Below are positions 47,670-56,655 of a DNA stretch of 64,000 nt, piece by piece. The DNA comes from Bremerella volcania. Its GTDB lineage: Bacteria > Planctomycetota > Planctomycetia > Pirellulales > Pirellulaceae. The stretch covers positions 3,720,001-3,784,000 of the forward strand of contig NZ_CP036289.1 in the NCBI RefSeq assembly GCF_007748115.1, given 5' to 3'. The position numbers and the translations under genes were made by a program. The notes beneath the pieces were generated by a model. That model was not told the DNA's origin. It made no database searches and saw only the letters and a list, made by a program, of their open reading frames with translations. How positions within the stretch are numbered: position 1 is the stretch's first letter; each line of letters begins with the position of its first letter.

Positions 47670-49339
47670 GCACCTCGAAACTTAGCAGTCTGAAAACGCA
47701 ATTGCGTCGACTAAGAGATGCCCGCGACCGCGTGCGCGTGGGTCTGACGCTGACGTCCGCTATCTTTTGGGTCACCGGCACACTGTTGGTTTGGTTCACG
47801 TTGGACTTCAGTCTGAACTTGAACCCACTACACCGCGGCCTGATGATGCTGGTGAGCGTTCCTGTTCTGGCTTATGGCCTCGGAAATGCGATTTCCGCCC
47901 TGCGTGGCTGGGGAGCGTCGATCATCGACACGGCGATCTCGGTCGAGCACACCCACGGCATCGATGGCGACCTGGTTGCCGCCATTCAGTTTGAACAAGG
48001 TCAGGCCATCGGATCGTCCGAACTGCAAGCAGCCGTGGTCGACTATGTCGCGGAACTGAAGGACGAGATCGACATCTTCGAAGGATTCGATTCACGCCGG
48101 CTACCCAGTCGGTACTTCGTCGTTGGGTTGATCGCGATACTGTTCGCCGCGACCTATGCTTTCGCTCCGCGGCACGTTTCCGCGTTCTTCGAGCGGCTGA
48201 CGTTGGCCAACGTCAACTATCCCACCAAAACGTTGATCAGCTCCATTTCAGTCAATGGCCAAGAGGTCGATCTGAGCGATCCGACCAAGCCGATCCCGAT
48301 CGGCTATGGCAGCGGTCTCGAACTGACGATTGCCTGCCAAGGCGTCTTGCCGAAGACGTGTCGCGTGACGCTCGAAGATGAAAAGGGAGAATCGACGTCG
48401 GCGACCCTCGAGTCCACCGATGACGATCGCGGCGAGTACGTTTACGCGATCCCACGACTGATTCAACCGATTCAGTACCAGGTTTTCGCCGGCGATGCCG
48501 TCAGTCCGGTGCTCAATATCGAAATCATCACCTTGCCGGCACTCAAGGTTGAGCTTGCTGCGACTCCGCCCGACTACGCGAAGAACATTCAGTTTGCCAA
48601 CAGTTCCTCCTCGACGCACATTGCGGTACTGGCTGGAAGTGACGTGTCGTTGCAGGTCGTGGCCGATCGCGAGCTGAACGCTCCGCAGCTGACCCTTCTG
48701 CGCGGCGTATCGCAATCGGTAAGCAAGCTTTCCCCGGTCGCAGATGCGAAGAACACCTGGCAGCTTGATCGGCAGCAGGCTTCACTCGCGAACATTCAAG
48801 AAACGGTCACCTACCAGCTCAGCGCGGTCGACAAGTTCGGCTTGTCCCCGGCGTCGCCGATTCGAGGAACGATTCGCGTGGTGCCCGATCGGATTCCCAG
48901 CGCTTCGCTGCAAACGATTCACCATATCGTCCTGGCGACCGCATCACCGGTGGTTCGCTACCGTGCGTCGGATGACTTTGGCTTGGCGAACCTGGCCTTT
49001 CAGCTGAAGATTCATCACGGTCAGACGGCCCCCCGCGTGGTGGAAGTTCCCCTCAAGACCTTCGCCGCGAATCAGCCTCCGCAGACTTCACTGGAAGGGG
49101 AATTTTCCCTTGATCTTTCCCCGTGGGCATTGGAAGTGGGTGATCGCGTCGAAGTGACGCTCCTGGCGACCGACTTTCGCGATAACGCCCACGAGATGCC
49201 AGGGCAAAGCGATCCGATTAATCTGGAAATTGGTGACGAAAGCACGGTCTTGGCTGCCATCGCGGAAGCCGACAAGCAATCGGAACAGATGCTGAGCGAG
49301 TTGATCCAACAGCAATTAGGCTTGGGAGAAACCCAATGA
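47666..49339 (+). CDS. membrane-anchored hypothetical protein of the MoxR operon
   Basis: A 557-residue protein. Two N-terminal helices (VGLTLTSAIFWVTGTLLVWFTL and LMMLVSVPVLAYGLGNAI, about 30-75) and a third (YFVVGLIAILFAATYAF, about 148-166) are followed by a long beta-rich extracytoplasmic part and a helical end (ADKQSEQMLSELIQQQLG). The design recalls the N-terminal part of DUF4175-type proteins that accompany MoxR/vWA clusters. The start overlaps the previous stop (ATGA), and its own stop overlaps the next start. Function unknown; a scaffold between the vWA proteins and the following coiled-coil protein is plausible. Confidence 0.83.
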   Translation: MSTSKLSSLKTQLRRLRDARDRVRVGLTLTSAIFWVTGTLLVWFTLDFSLNLNPLHRGLMMLVSVPVLAYGLGNAISALRGWGASIIDTAISVEHTHGIDGDLVAAIQFEQGQAIGSSELQAAVVDYVAELKDEIDIFEGFDSRRLPSRYFVVGLIAILFAATYAFAPRHVSAFFERLTLANVNYPTKTLISSISVNGQEVDLSDPTKPIPIGYGSGLELTIACQGVLPKTCRVTLEDEKGESTSATLESTDDDRGEYVYAIPRLIQPIQYQVFAGDAVSPVLNIEIITLPALKVELAATPPDYAKNIQFANSSSSTHIAVLAGSDVSLQVVADRELNAPQLTLLRGVSQSVSKLSPVADAKNTWQLDRQQASLANIQETVTYQLSAVDKFGLSPASPIRGTIRVVPDRIPSASLQTIHHIVLATASPVVRYRASDDFGLANLAFQLKIHHGQTAPRVVEVPLKTFAANQPPQTSLEGEFSLDLSPWALEVGDRVEVTLLATDFRDNAHEMPGQSDPINLEIGDESTVLAAIAEADKQSEQMLSELIQQQLGLGETQ

Positions 49340-52300
49340 TACGCTCGATTTTTGCCAGCTTGATTTTAACCTTCGTCATGACGGCCGGTGCCGTGCTGCC
49401 GCCAGAGGCGACTGCGCAAGACACCGACGTCAACCTTTTGCGCCGCAAGCAGTACGTCCAACAGCAAGCCCAGGCCCTGACGCGGCAGTTGGTCTCGCAG
49501 GTGCTCGATCTTCAGGCAGCCCAGCTCAAGCAGAACGGCCTGACGGAAGTTCCGATCTATGCCGACATCCTGCAGATGCGGGAAAACCTGGACGAGCTGA
49601 TCCGCAACGAGATGCAGGGCGTCGTTCAGAAGCTGATCCTCGCCCAGGAAGTTCAAGGACAAGAACGGGTGACGGCGATCACCGAGGCACGCGACGAAGT
49701 CCGCAAGGTGCTGCTCACCTTGATGGCCGAACGTCAGCGACTTTACCGCCGGATGCGGCTGGCTCGCTTGAACGCTCAAGTGCGGGAACTGATTGCCGTT
49801 CAGGAAACCGTTTCCGACCAAACCCGAGGTCTGCCGCAGTTGCCGATGGAATCGCGCGACGCCGCCGCTTTGGCGAATCTGTCGCGCCAGACCGATGCGG
49901 TCATGATGTTCCATCACCTGGAAGAAGCCTTGCTCGACATGCGCGGCTGGGGTGGATCGCTGGCCAACTCGGCCATCGCCGGGCAGCAGATATTGAAAGA
50001 AGAAAACGCCTCGGAAGAAGTCCAAGGAGCGCTGACCAGCATTCGTGAAGGGCGATACTCCGGCGCCAGCGTCCATCAGGATGCGTTCGTGGCCGCCCTA
50101 TACAAGATTCTGGAAGATCTGCAAAAGGCCCAAGGCCTGGCCGACAATAGCCTTGAATCGGCAATGAACGAGATCGAGAAGCTAAAGGACGAACAGGAGA
50201 CCGTCAAGGAAGAGACCGCCCAAGCCGAGTTGACCCCAGAGAAAGCGGACGAACTCTCGCAGAAGCAGGAATCGATTCAGAAGAAGCTGGAAGAACTCGC
50301 CAAAGAAATGACCAGCCAGCCAGAGAACGTCAAGCCGCTGGAGGAAGCCAGTCAGTCGGCCGCCGAAGCCGTTGCCGAGCTGTTTGAAGCCGATCAAGAA
50401 GCCGCCGTGGAAAAGCAGGACGAAGTGCTGGCCAAGCTCGAAACGCTGAAAGACCAGCTCATCGAACAGGCCGTTCCCCCCAACGTTGCCAGCGCCGACG
50501 AGCGTGTCGAGCAGATCGCCGCTTTGGAAGAAGCGAAGCAGGATCTGGAAAAAGCACTCGAGAAACAGACCAGCGCCGAAGAGCAGTTCGAGAAGAACCC
50601 CGAGAACGCCAACGCGGTCGCTCAAATGCAACAGGAAGCGAAGCAAGCTTTGGAGGAAGCGGCAAAGACGGAGAACCTTCCCGATGCCGTCAAACCGATG
50701 ATCGCCGAAGCGAAAGCCAGCGCCAACGAGGCCGCGGCCGCCGCCGAACAAGCGACCTCGGACAATCAGGAAGAGACCGCCCAAGCCCAGGAAAACGCTA
50801 CCGATGCGACCCGCCAGGCGCTGGAGAACGTTGCTTCCACGCTTGCCGATGCCAAGCGTCAACAACTAGCGACCAAGATCGGTGAATTAGCCCGAGCGGC
50901 CGAGGCCCTCGATCGGGCAGCCGCCGCACAGCAAGAGATCTCACGAGACGCGGCCAAGGTTGCCAACGATCCGCAGCAAGGCCAAAACCAAGACATGGAG
51001 GCGCTGGCCGAAACGCAAAGCGACATCGCCGCCGTGGCAAACCGCGTCGCCGAGGGGACCAAGAATACGGCTCCCCAAGCAGCCGACGCATTGAAGCAAG
51101 CCCAAAGCCAAATCGACAAAGCCAGCGAAGCCGCCAAGCAAATGGCCAAGCCGCAGCAGTCGCCGGAAGCGACCGGCAAAAAAGCTCAAGAGCTTCAGGC
51201 CCAATCGCGCGAAGCGCAACAGAAGCTGAACCAGGCCGCCAAGGCCCTTCGCGAAGCCGCGAAAGAAGCTGCCAATCAGTTAGCCCAAACCGCAGGCGAG
51301 CAGCTCGATCAGATCGACAACGTCGACGACGCGCTAGGATCGATGCCCCAGCAGCAGGATCCTGCCGGAGCCCAGGCCCAGATGGAAGCCTTGGCGAACG
51401 AGGCCGGGATGATCTCGCCCGAAGCGGCCGCCCGGCTGCGAAAGCCACCGGAAAACGCTGCTGGCCAGAATGAAATGGCCATGAACGATGCCAGCGGACA
51501 GAATTCCCCAATGAACGCAAACCAAGAGGGAAACAACCAGGAAGCTTCTTCGGATGCGAATGCTGGCGAGAATTCGGCTTCCCCCAGCAGCGGTGAGGCT
51601 GGCAATCAGCCGGAAGCTTCCACAGAGGGCCAATCTCCCATGGCAAACAGTCCGATGGCCAATACCCCCGTGGGCGTCGACCCCCAAACGCCGATGGGCA
51701 ACAGCCCTACCAGCGGTGAGTCTCAGGCACCGACACCTCAGCAGCGACAAGAACAGGTACAACAAGCTCGTGCCGAGTTGGCGGGGCGTCGTCAGCCGAT
51801 TGCCGCCGACAAAAAGGCCGCCGAAGAGATCGCCACCCTGTTGGATAACCTCGCCGGTTCGAGTGAGAAGATTCAACAGCTTTCCGAGCAGTTCATGGCC
51901 AACAATGCGGAAGCTGCCGCAGCCGAGGGCAATATGGGCGAAACACCCGAAGGTGCCGCCGAGGGTGCTGCGGGCGAGCAGCCGATGCCGTCCGGAGAAA
52001 ACGTCGCCGATAACGCCGCCGATTCGGCGAGTGAGGGAGACGCGGGTTCAGAGGCCAGTAAGAACCCAGTTGCCTCCCAACTTGCCGAATCGATGCGGCA
52101 ATTTGCCAATTCGCAGCGTAAGGCCACGCAGCTTGCCGCCAACGCGGCCCAGCAAGGGCAGATCGCCAATCAACCGGTTCGCGAAGCTTTGCATACGGCG
52201 TCGCGACTGCCGGTGCCTATGTCACCCATGAATAATACGCCGGCAGAAGGTGCCATGGGTGAGCCCGCCGACGCCGCCGGTTCGCCTGAACCAGGGGATC

Positions 52301-52968
52301 TCGCCGGCGAGCCAGGACAAGAATCAGGCAGCCCTGCCGAAGGTTCCCAGGGATCACCGATGCCAGGCAGTCAGTCACCGCAAAGTGGCAGTCCCTCGCA
52401 GATGGCTTCGCAGCAATCTCCATCGCCAGGCAGTCCCGCACAACCACCTCAATCGGCGGAAATGGGGAATTCGATGGTTTCCCCCACGCCACAGGTAACT
52501 GCCCAGGCACTGGCCGGGGCCGAGGTGATGGAGTCGCTCTGGGATCAAATGCCGGAACTGATCGCCGATGGGCAGATCGAAGGCAACCAGGTCGCTTCGA
52601 TCGACCCGCTGGGCATGTCTGCCCCGGCATCGGCAATGCTCGACAATCCCAGCGCTTCACAGCCAGCATCGCCGACTGACGCCTTGGCTCAGAATGCAAT
52701 GCAGGGGCAACCCACAAGCAGTCAACCATCCAATTCCCAAGCGAGCACTTCCACCGAGGCTACCGACGGTAAAGAAGCCAACGAGGGAGAAAGTGCTTCG
52801 TCCGGAGCAACCAGCAACAGTAATCCCGTAGCTCGCTCGTTTGAGAAAGAGCCGTGGTTCACGAAACTTCCACCCGGCGTTCAGCAATCGATTCGGGCCA
52901 GCGTGCGGCGATCGCCTCCGCCTGGTTACGAAGAGCGACTTCGCCGTTACTTCGAGAACGTCGACTAA
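49336..52968 (+). CDS. giant secreted coiled-coil/low-complexity protein
   Basis: A 1,210-residue protein with a signal peptide (IFASLILTFVMTAGAVLPPEATA). The first about 270 residues are helical and regular. A long Glu/Ala/Lys/Gln-rich coiled coil follows (about 280-690, with heptads such as LEKALEKQTSAEEQFEKNPEN). The rest is Asn/Pro/Ser/Gly/Gln/Met-rich low complexity with short motifs NSPMANTPVG and SPSPGSPAQPPQS. The C-terminus is globular and conserved-looking (PWFTKLPPGVQQSIRASVRRSPPPGYEERLRRYF). Similar C-terminal motifs end many planctomycete operon partners. It overlaps the previous gene by 4 bases. Possibly a periplasmic spacer; no enzyme motif seen. Confidence 0.83.
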   Translation: MIRSIFASLILTFVMTAGAVLPPEATAQDTDVNLLRRKQYVQQQAQALTRQLVSQVLDLQAAQLKQNGLTEVPIYADILQMRENLDELIRNEMQGVVQKLILAQEVQGQERVTAITEARDEVRKVLLTLMAERQRLYRRMRLARLNAQVRELIAVQETVSDQTRGLPQLPMESRDAAALANLSRQTDAVMMFHHLEEALLDMRGWGGSLANSAIAGQQILKEENASEEVQGALTSIREGRYSGASVHQDAFVAALYKILEDLQKAQGLADNSLESAMNEIEKLKDEQETVKEETAQAELTPEKADELSQKQESIQKKLEELAKEMTSQPENVKPLEEASQSAAEAVAELFEADQEAAVEKQDEVLAKLETLKDQLIEQAVPPNVASADERVEQIAALEEAKQDLEKALEKQTSAEEQFEKNPENANAVAQMQQEAKQALEEAAKTENLPDAVKPMIAEAKASANEAAAAAEQATSDNQEETAQAQENATDATRQALENVASTLADAKRQQLATKIGELARAAEALDRAAAAQQEISRDAAKVANDPQQGQNQDMEALAETQSDIAAVANRVAEGTKNTAPQAADALKQAQSQIDKASEAAKQMAKPQQSPEATGKKAQELQAQSREAQQKLNQAAKALREAAKEAANQLAQTAGEQLDQIDNVDDALGSMPQQQDPAGAQAQMEALANEAGMISPEAAARLRKPPENAAGQNEMAMNDASGQNSPMNANQEGNNQEASSDANAGENSASPSSGEAGNQPEASTEGQSPMANSPMANTPVGVDPQTPMGNSPTSGESQAPTPQQRQEQVQQARAELAGRRQPIAADKKAAEEIATLLDNLAGSSEKIQQLSEQFMANNAEAAAAEGNMGETPEGAAEGAAGEQPMPSGENVADNAADSASEGDAGSEASKNPVASQLAESMRQFANSQRKATQLAANAAQQGQIANQPVREALHTASRLPVPMSPMNNTPAEGAMGEPADAAGSPEPGDLAGEPGQESGSPAEGSQGSPMPGSQSPQSGSPSQMASQQSPSPGSPAQPPQSAEMGNSMVSPTPQVTAQALAGAEVMESLWDQMPELIADGQIEGNQVASIDPLGMSAPASAMLDNPSASQPASPTDALAQNAMQGQPTSSQPSNSQASTSTEATDGKEANEGESASSGATSNSNPVARSFEKEPWFTKLPPGVQQSIRASVRRSPPPGYEERLRRYFENVD

Positions 52969-53029
52969 AAGGCGCTCCTCCTATTCCTTCAAATCAAAAC
53001 CATCGTCCTTCGAGTTGAGGCACCCAGTT

Positions 53030-54061
53030 ATGGCATCCGATCCGATTTCCCAAAGCGACGTCGCCGCCGTCCAAGAATGCGAAAACGCCTATGGCAAGCT
53101 TCGCGACGAATTGGCCAAGGTAATCGTCGGTCAGTCCGACGTGATCGAGCAAGTTCTCGTCGCCATGTTCGCTCGCGGGCACGCGCTACTTGAAGGCGTG
53201 CCAGGCCTGGCGAAGACGCTGCTGGTTAGCTCGCTGGCCGAATCGCTGCACCTGAGCTTCAAACGAATTCAGTTCACGCCTGACTTGATGCCCAGTGACA
53301 TCACCGGCACGGAGATCATTCAGGAAGATCTGGAAACCAAGAAGCGTCGCTACGAATTCCTGGAAGGCCCGATCTTCGCCAACCTGATTCTGGCCGACGA
53401 AATCAATCGTACGCCACCCAAAACCCAGGCGGCCATGCTGGAAGCCATGCAGGAACGCCAGGTGAGTGCCGGCGGAACGATTCGTAAGCTGCCCAGCCCC
53501 TTCTTCGTGCTGGCCACCCAGAACCCTCTGGAACAGGAAGGGACCTACCCGATGCCGGAAGCCCAGTTGGACCGCTTTCTGCTTCATATTCGGGTCGATT
53601 ACCCCAGTGGTGCCGAAGAGTGGGAAATTGCTCGCCGCATCACCTCCGGTGCCCAGGAACAAATTTCCTCGTGCATGAGTGGTGAACAAATCGTGCAGTT
53701 TCAAGATCTCGTCAAACGCGTACCCGTGAGCGACCAGGTGCTGGGTTATGCCTGGGCCCTGATTCGTGCGACACGCCCCGGAGCGCCCGAAGCTCCTTCT
53801 TTCGTCAATCAATGGGTGGCTTGGGGGGCCGGGCCGCGTGGTCTATTGACGCTGGTGACCTGTGCCAAAGCACGAGCCATTTTGTACGGCCGTTATCACG
53901 CGAGCATCAGCGACGTGCAAGCGATGGTCAAGCCGGCACTGCGGCATCGCTTGGCGGCCAACTACTCGGCCCAGGCCAACGGCTACACCAGCGACAAGCT
54001 GATCGAAATGCTATTGGAAGAAGTCTCGTCCGAGAAAACCTACGCCTGCCCGGCAGCCTAA
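53030..54061 (+). CDS. MoxR family AAA ATPase
   Basis: A 343-residue cytoplasmic ATPase. Walker A is GVPGLAKTLL (P-loop), Walker B is LILADEINRTPPKTQAAMLEAMQERQVS, and the sensor region is FFVLATQNPLEQEGTYPMPEAQLDRFL, the MoxR signature. MoxR proteins remodel or activate partners carrying vWA domains, here the products of 42755 and 45195. The ATG at 53030 begins the conserved part; an in-frame ATG at 52841 would overlap the preceding gene. The DUF58 gene follows 30 bases later. Clear family assignment. Confidence 0.97.
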   Translation: MASDPISQSDVAAVQECENAYGKLRDELAKVIVGQSDVIEQVLVAMFARGHALLEGVPGLAKTLLVSSLAESLHLSFKRIQFTPDLMPSDITGTEIIQEDLETKKRRYEFLEGPIFANLILADEINRTPPKTQAAMLEAMQERQVSAGGTIRKLPSPFFVLATQNPLEQEGTYPMPEAQLDRFLLHIRVDYPSGAEEWEIARRITSGAQEQISSCMSGEQIVQFQDLVKRVPVSDQVLGYAWALIRATRPGAPEAPSFVNQWVAWGAGPRGLLTLVTCAKARAILYGRYHASISDVQAMVKPALRHRLAANYSAQANGYTSDKLIEMLLEEVSSEKTYACPAA

Positions 54062-54091
54062 GTTGTTCCGTTCGATTGAAAAGGTGTGCCA

Positions 54092-55000
54092 GTGAATAGC
54101 GGCGTTCTATCCCGATATCTCGACTACGAGTTTCTTCGCCAACTCTCTGGGCGTTCCCTGGAACCCCGGGGGCTGGTGAGCGGAAACCTGGCCGGTGCGC
54201 ACAAGTCGCCGTCGTCCGGGTTTGCGGTCGAGTTTTCAGGACACCGCGAATACGTTCCCGGTGACGACCCCAAACATATCGACTGGCGCGTCTACTTTAC
54301 GCGCGACAAGTACTTCATCAAGCAGTACGAAATGGAGACGAACTTCGTCTGCCATTTGATGCTCGATATCAGTAAGTCGATGCGATACGGCGAAGAGGCT
54401 TCGCAGAAGATGCTCTTCGCTTCGCGGCTGGCGGTCAGCCTGGCACATAGCATCGTTCGCCAGGGAGATAAGGTTTCGTTCACGACGTTCGATACGAAGA
54501 TTCGCGGGCACATTCCGGCCAGCAATGCTCTGCCCCAGATCATTCGGATGTCGCAGCATCTCGACGAAACGGATGCCGACGACACCACCGATTTGCATGC
54601 CTGCTTGTCCGAGTTCAGCCAACGGATGGCGCGGCGGGAAATCGTGATGATCTTCAGCGATTTCTTTGGCGACCTTGAGACACTGGAGAACGCGATCCAG
54701 AGGATTCGTTTCAACAAGCATGACGTGGTGCTGGTGCAAGTCATTCACGATCACGAGTTGAACTTCAACCTCGATGGAATGACCCGCTTCGTGGGACTGG
54801 AAATCGATGCCCAGCGCATTGCTCAACCAGCAGACATCCGGTCGGCATATCTGAAAGCGGTCAGTCGCTTCAATGCTGAGCTTGCGGACATTGCTACCCG
54901 CAACAACTGCGATCATGTCTTGGCATGCACCAAGGAGAACCCGGGGGCCATTTTCTGGGAATACCTCAACCAGCGAAGCCTGCAGAATCGCCGCATCTAG
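54092..55000 (+). CDS. DUF58/vWA-like protein
   Basis: A 302-residue protein of the DUF58 family, standard companion of MoxR ATPases. The signature FSGHREYVPGDDPKHIDWRVYFTRDKYFIKQYEME is present (about residues 50-85), then the vWA-like core CHLMLDISKSMRYG with a MIDAS-like DxSxS. No membrane helix is seen, so it is probably cytoplasmic. I choose the GTG at 54092 because AAAAGG lies 7 bases upstream; a GTG at 54086 is too close. Last gene of the operon by position. Confidence 0.93.
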   Translation: MNSGVLSRYLDYEFLRQLSGRSLEPRGLVSGNLAGAHKSPSSGFAVEFSGHREYVPGDDPKHIDWRVYFTRDKYFIKQYEMETNFVCHLMLDISKSMRYGEEASQKMLFASRLAVSLAHSIVRQGDKVSFTTFDTKIRGHIPASNALPQIIRMSQHLDETDADDTTDLHACLSEFSQRMARREIVMIFSDFFGDLETLENAIQRIRFNKHDVVLVQVIHDHELNFNLDGMTRFVGLEIDAQRIAQPADIRSAYLKAVSRFNAELADIATRNNCDHVLACTKENPGAIFWEYLNQRSLQNRRI

Positions 55001-55308
55001 ATCGCGGCGAATTTTCTCGAAAGTTTTTCTTTACTTGCCGATCCATCGTTTTTCGGGCAATTAAGCCATACGACGGGAATTCCTAGACCCTCAAAGGGTA
55101 CTTTCGGGGACTTTTTGCCTAAGGGTGCAGAAAGTCACGTTGACATCAAAGGCAAGATAGTCATCATTAAGGTAACGTACGATGGCGGTTACGTCACCGG
55201 TTCTCAGGATGCTTGCAAGCGGCAACGCGTGATGCAGTCTTCCTGGGGAAGATTTTACTCTGTTAATTCTAAGATTAGGTAGAGCATAAAAACGCTCGGA
55301 GAATCACG
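55001..55308. other. intergenic region
   Basis: 308 bases with no recognised gene. It holds a short pair ACCCTC/GAGGGT-like and AT-rich stretches near 55250-55290 that probably form the promoter of the gene at 55309. No terminator with a good T-run is seen after the DUF58 gene. Confidence 0.5.
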
Positions 55309-56484
55309 ATGAAATTCTCGTTTCGCCTTGCAGAATTGCTGAATCACTCGCCAGATCCTAAGAAACGTCCTGGCACCATTAAAGCGATCTGCGACTTCAC
55401 CGGATTGGATCGCCATCAAGTTTCTTCCCTGCTAAAGAACGAAGCGAAGTACATCCCGCTATCGGCGCTTGCCCAGGTGTGCGACTTCCTGATTAAGCAT
55501 GGCTACGCCGAAGCGAACCAGCTTCCCGGCGCGCTATTCGCCGTCGAGCCAGAGAACTTCTGGGAACTGCTGGCCCGGCGTAAGCGGGTCGAGATGTGTC
55601 TTGGCATCCGTGCCGACGAAAACTGGGCTGAGGGTGCCTGGGTGGTTGCTTCCGACACGATCCTGCAGGGGCAACTGCTCACCGGTATTTCCACCCTGGG
55701 TGGTACGGCCAAGTATCGCCAGCAAGACATGCCTCGCGACATGGTCTCGCTCAGCGGCGACGGCTACATGATGCGTGACACGCCTATTCCTCAGCCGGAA
55801 GACCTTTTCCAGACGCTTGTCTGGGCTCCGGGTCAGGCCGAGGACGAAGAGGTGCATCGCCGCGGTCATGAAGTCTATTCCAGCTTCCAAGCCGTCGATG
55901 GCGACAAAGCTTTGATCAGCCTGGGAAGTATTCGTAGCAATCCGGTGATCGAGTTGGGACTCGCCAGCGCGTTCAATACCGAACCGTTCATCAGCCAGGA
56001 TGAAGTCGAAGATCCGAGCCAGCGAGCCATTCCGATCTATCTTCGTCACCGCGAAAAGAACGCTCAGTTTCCTGGTTCCTGCTGCGGCGGCGACCAGTTG
56101 TCCAAGAGCTACGCTCCCGAGACGCCTGGCTTCTACTACGAAAAAGAAGACGGCAGTTGGGGCTGCTGCAAGTGGGACGAAACCACCTACGAGCCCGCCT
56201 ACCTGATCTACGTCTATCACGAATCGCAAGGGCGTCTGGAAATGATGCTCGGCGGTTACTCAGGGCGTGGCACCCGACTGCTGGCCAAGACCCTCTCGAG
56301 CCGACCGGAAGAATTCTGGCCGCCGGTTTACACTGGCAATGGAACGCAGATTGGCGCTTATGTCATTCAGTACGAACTGAAGAAGCAGAAGAAAGCCCGC
56401 AGCGTGCTGGTCGCCGACTATTCGGCCACCACCAAGATCATCCCGATCGACCCAAAGGCGATCCAACGACGTCTGACCATCTAG
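55309..56484 (+). CDS. hypothetical protein with N-terminal helix-turn-helix
   Basis: A 391-residue protein I cannot place in a known family beyond an N-terminal XRE-like helix-turn-helix. KAICDFTGLDRHQVSSLLKNEAKYIPLSALAQVCDFLIKHGY (two parts, about residues 25-65) fits a DNA-binding motif. The C-terminal 320 residues show a mixed fold with several Cys (SCCGGDQ and WGCCKWDETTY) and repeated VYHESQGRLEMMLGGYSG-type strands; the Cys-Cys pairs may bind metal. GGAG precedes the ATG. A bidirectional terminator follows. Possibly a regulator with a ligand-binding domain; ligand unknown. Confidence 0.75.
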   Translation: MKFSFRLAELLNHSPDPKKRPGTIKAICDFTGLDRHQVSSLLKNEAKYIPLSALAQVCDFLIKHGYAEANQLPGALFAVEPENFWELLARRKRVEMCLGIRADENWAEGAWVVASDTILQGQLLTGISTLGGTAKYRQQDMPRDMVSLSGDGYMMRDTPIPQPEDLFQTLVWAPGQAEDEEVHRRGHEVYSSFQAVDGDKALISLGSIRSNPVIELGLASAFNTEPFISQDEVEDPSQRAIPIYLRHREKNAQFPGSCCGGDQLSKSYAPETPGFYYEKEDGSWGCCKWDETTYEPAYLIYVYHESQGRLEMMLGGYSGRGTRLLAKTLSSRPEEFWPPVYTGNGTQIGAYVIQYELKKQKKARSVLVADYSATTKIIPIDPKAIQRRLTI

Positions 56485-56561
56485 AGCGGTTCCAATTCAT
56501 CTGTAGCGTCTTTGGCTGGCTGCGGCCGCGCCGGACGCCACACCTAACTTGGAAACGCTCT
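56483..56561. repeat. imperfect 79-base palindromic element
   Basis: Outer 13-base arms AGAGCGGTTCCAA (56483-56495) and TTGGAAACGCTCT (56549-56561) pair with a single mismatch; inner GCGTC/GACGC arms extend the hairpin. The element starts at the stop codon of the previous gene. Its form (short, GC-rich, intergenic, palindromic) resembles dispersed REP/MITE-like repeats, but the copy number cannot be judged from one window. Confidence 0.55.
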
Positions 56562-56588
56562 AAGGCCACACGCGTTGCCAATCCCAAA

Positions 56589-56630
56589 AAAGAAAGGCCG
56601 TCCATGGTTCAGATCATGGACGGCCTTTTT
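56589..56630. terminator. strong bidirectional rho-independent terminator
   Basis: A 14-bp perfect stem, AAAGGCCGTCCATG (56593-56606) and CATGGACGGCCTTT (56615-56628), with an A-run on the left and a T-run on the right. It separates the converging genes ending at 56484 and 56656. Confidence 0.92.
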
Positions 56631-56655
56631 CATTATGTTTCGGATTAGATTGCGA

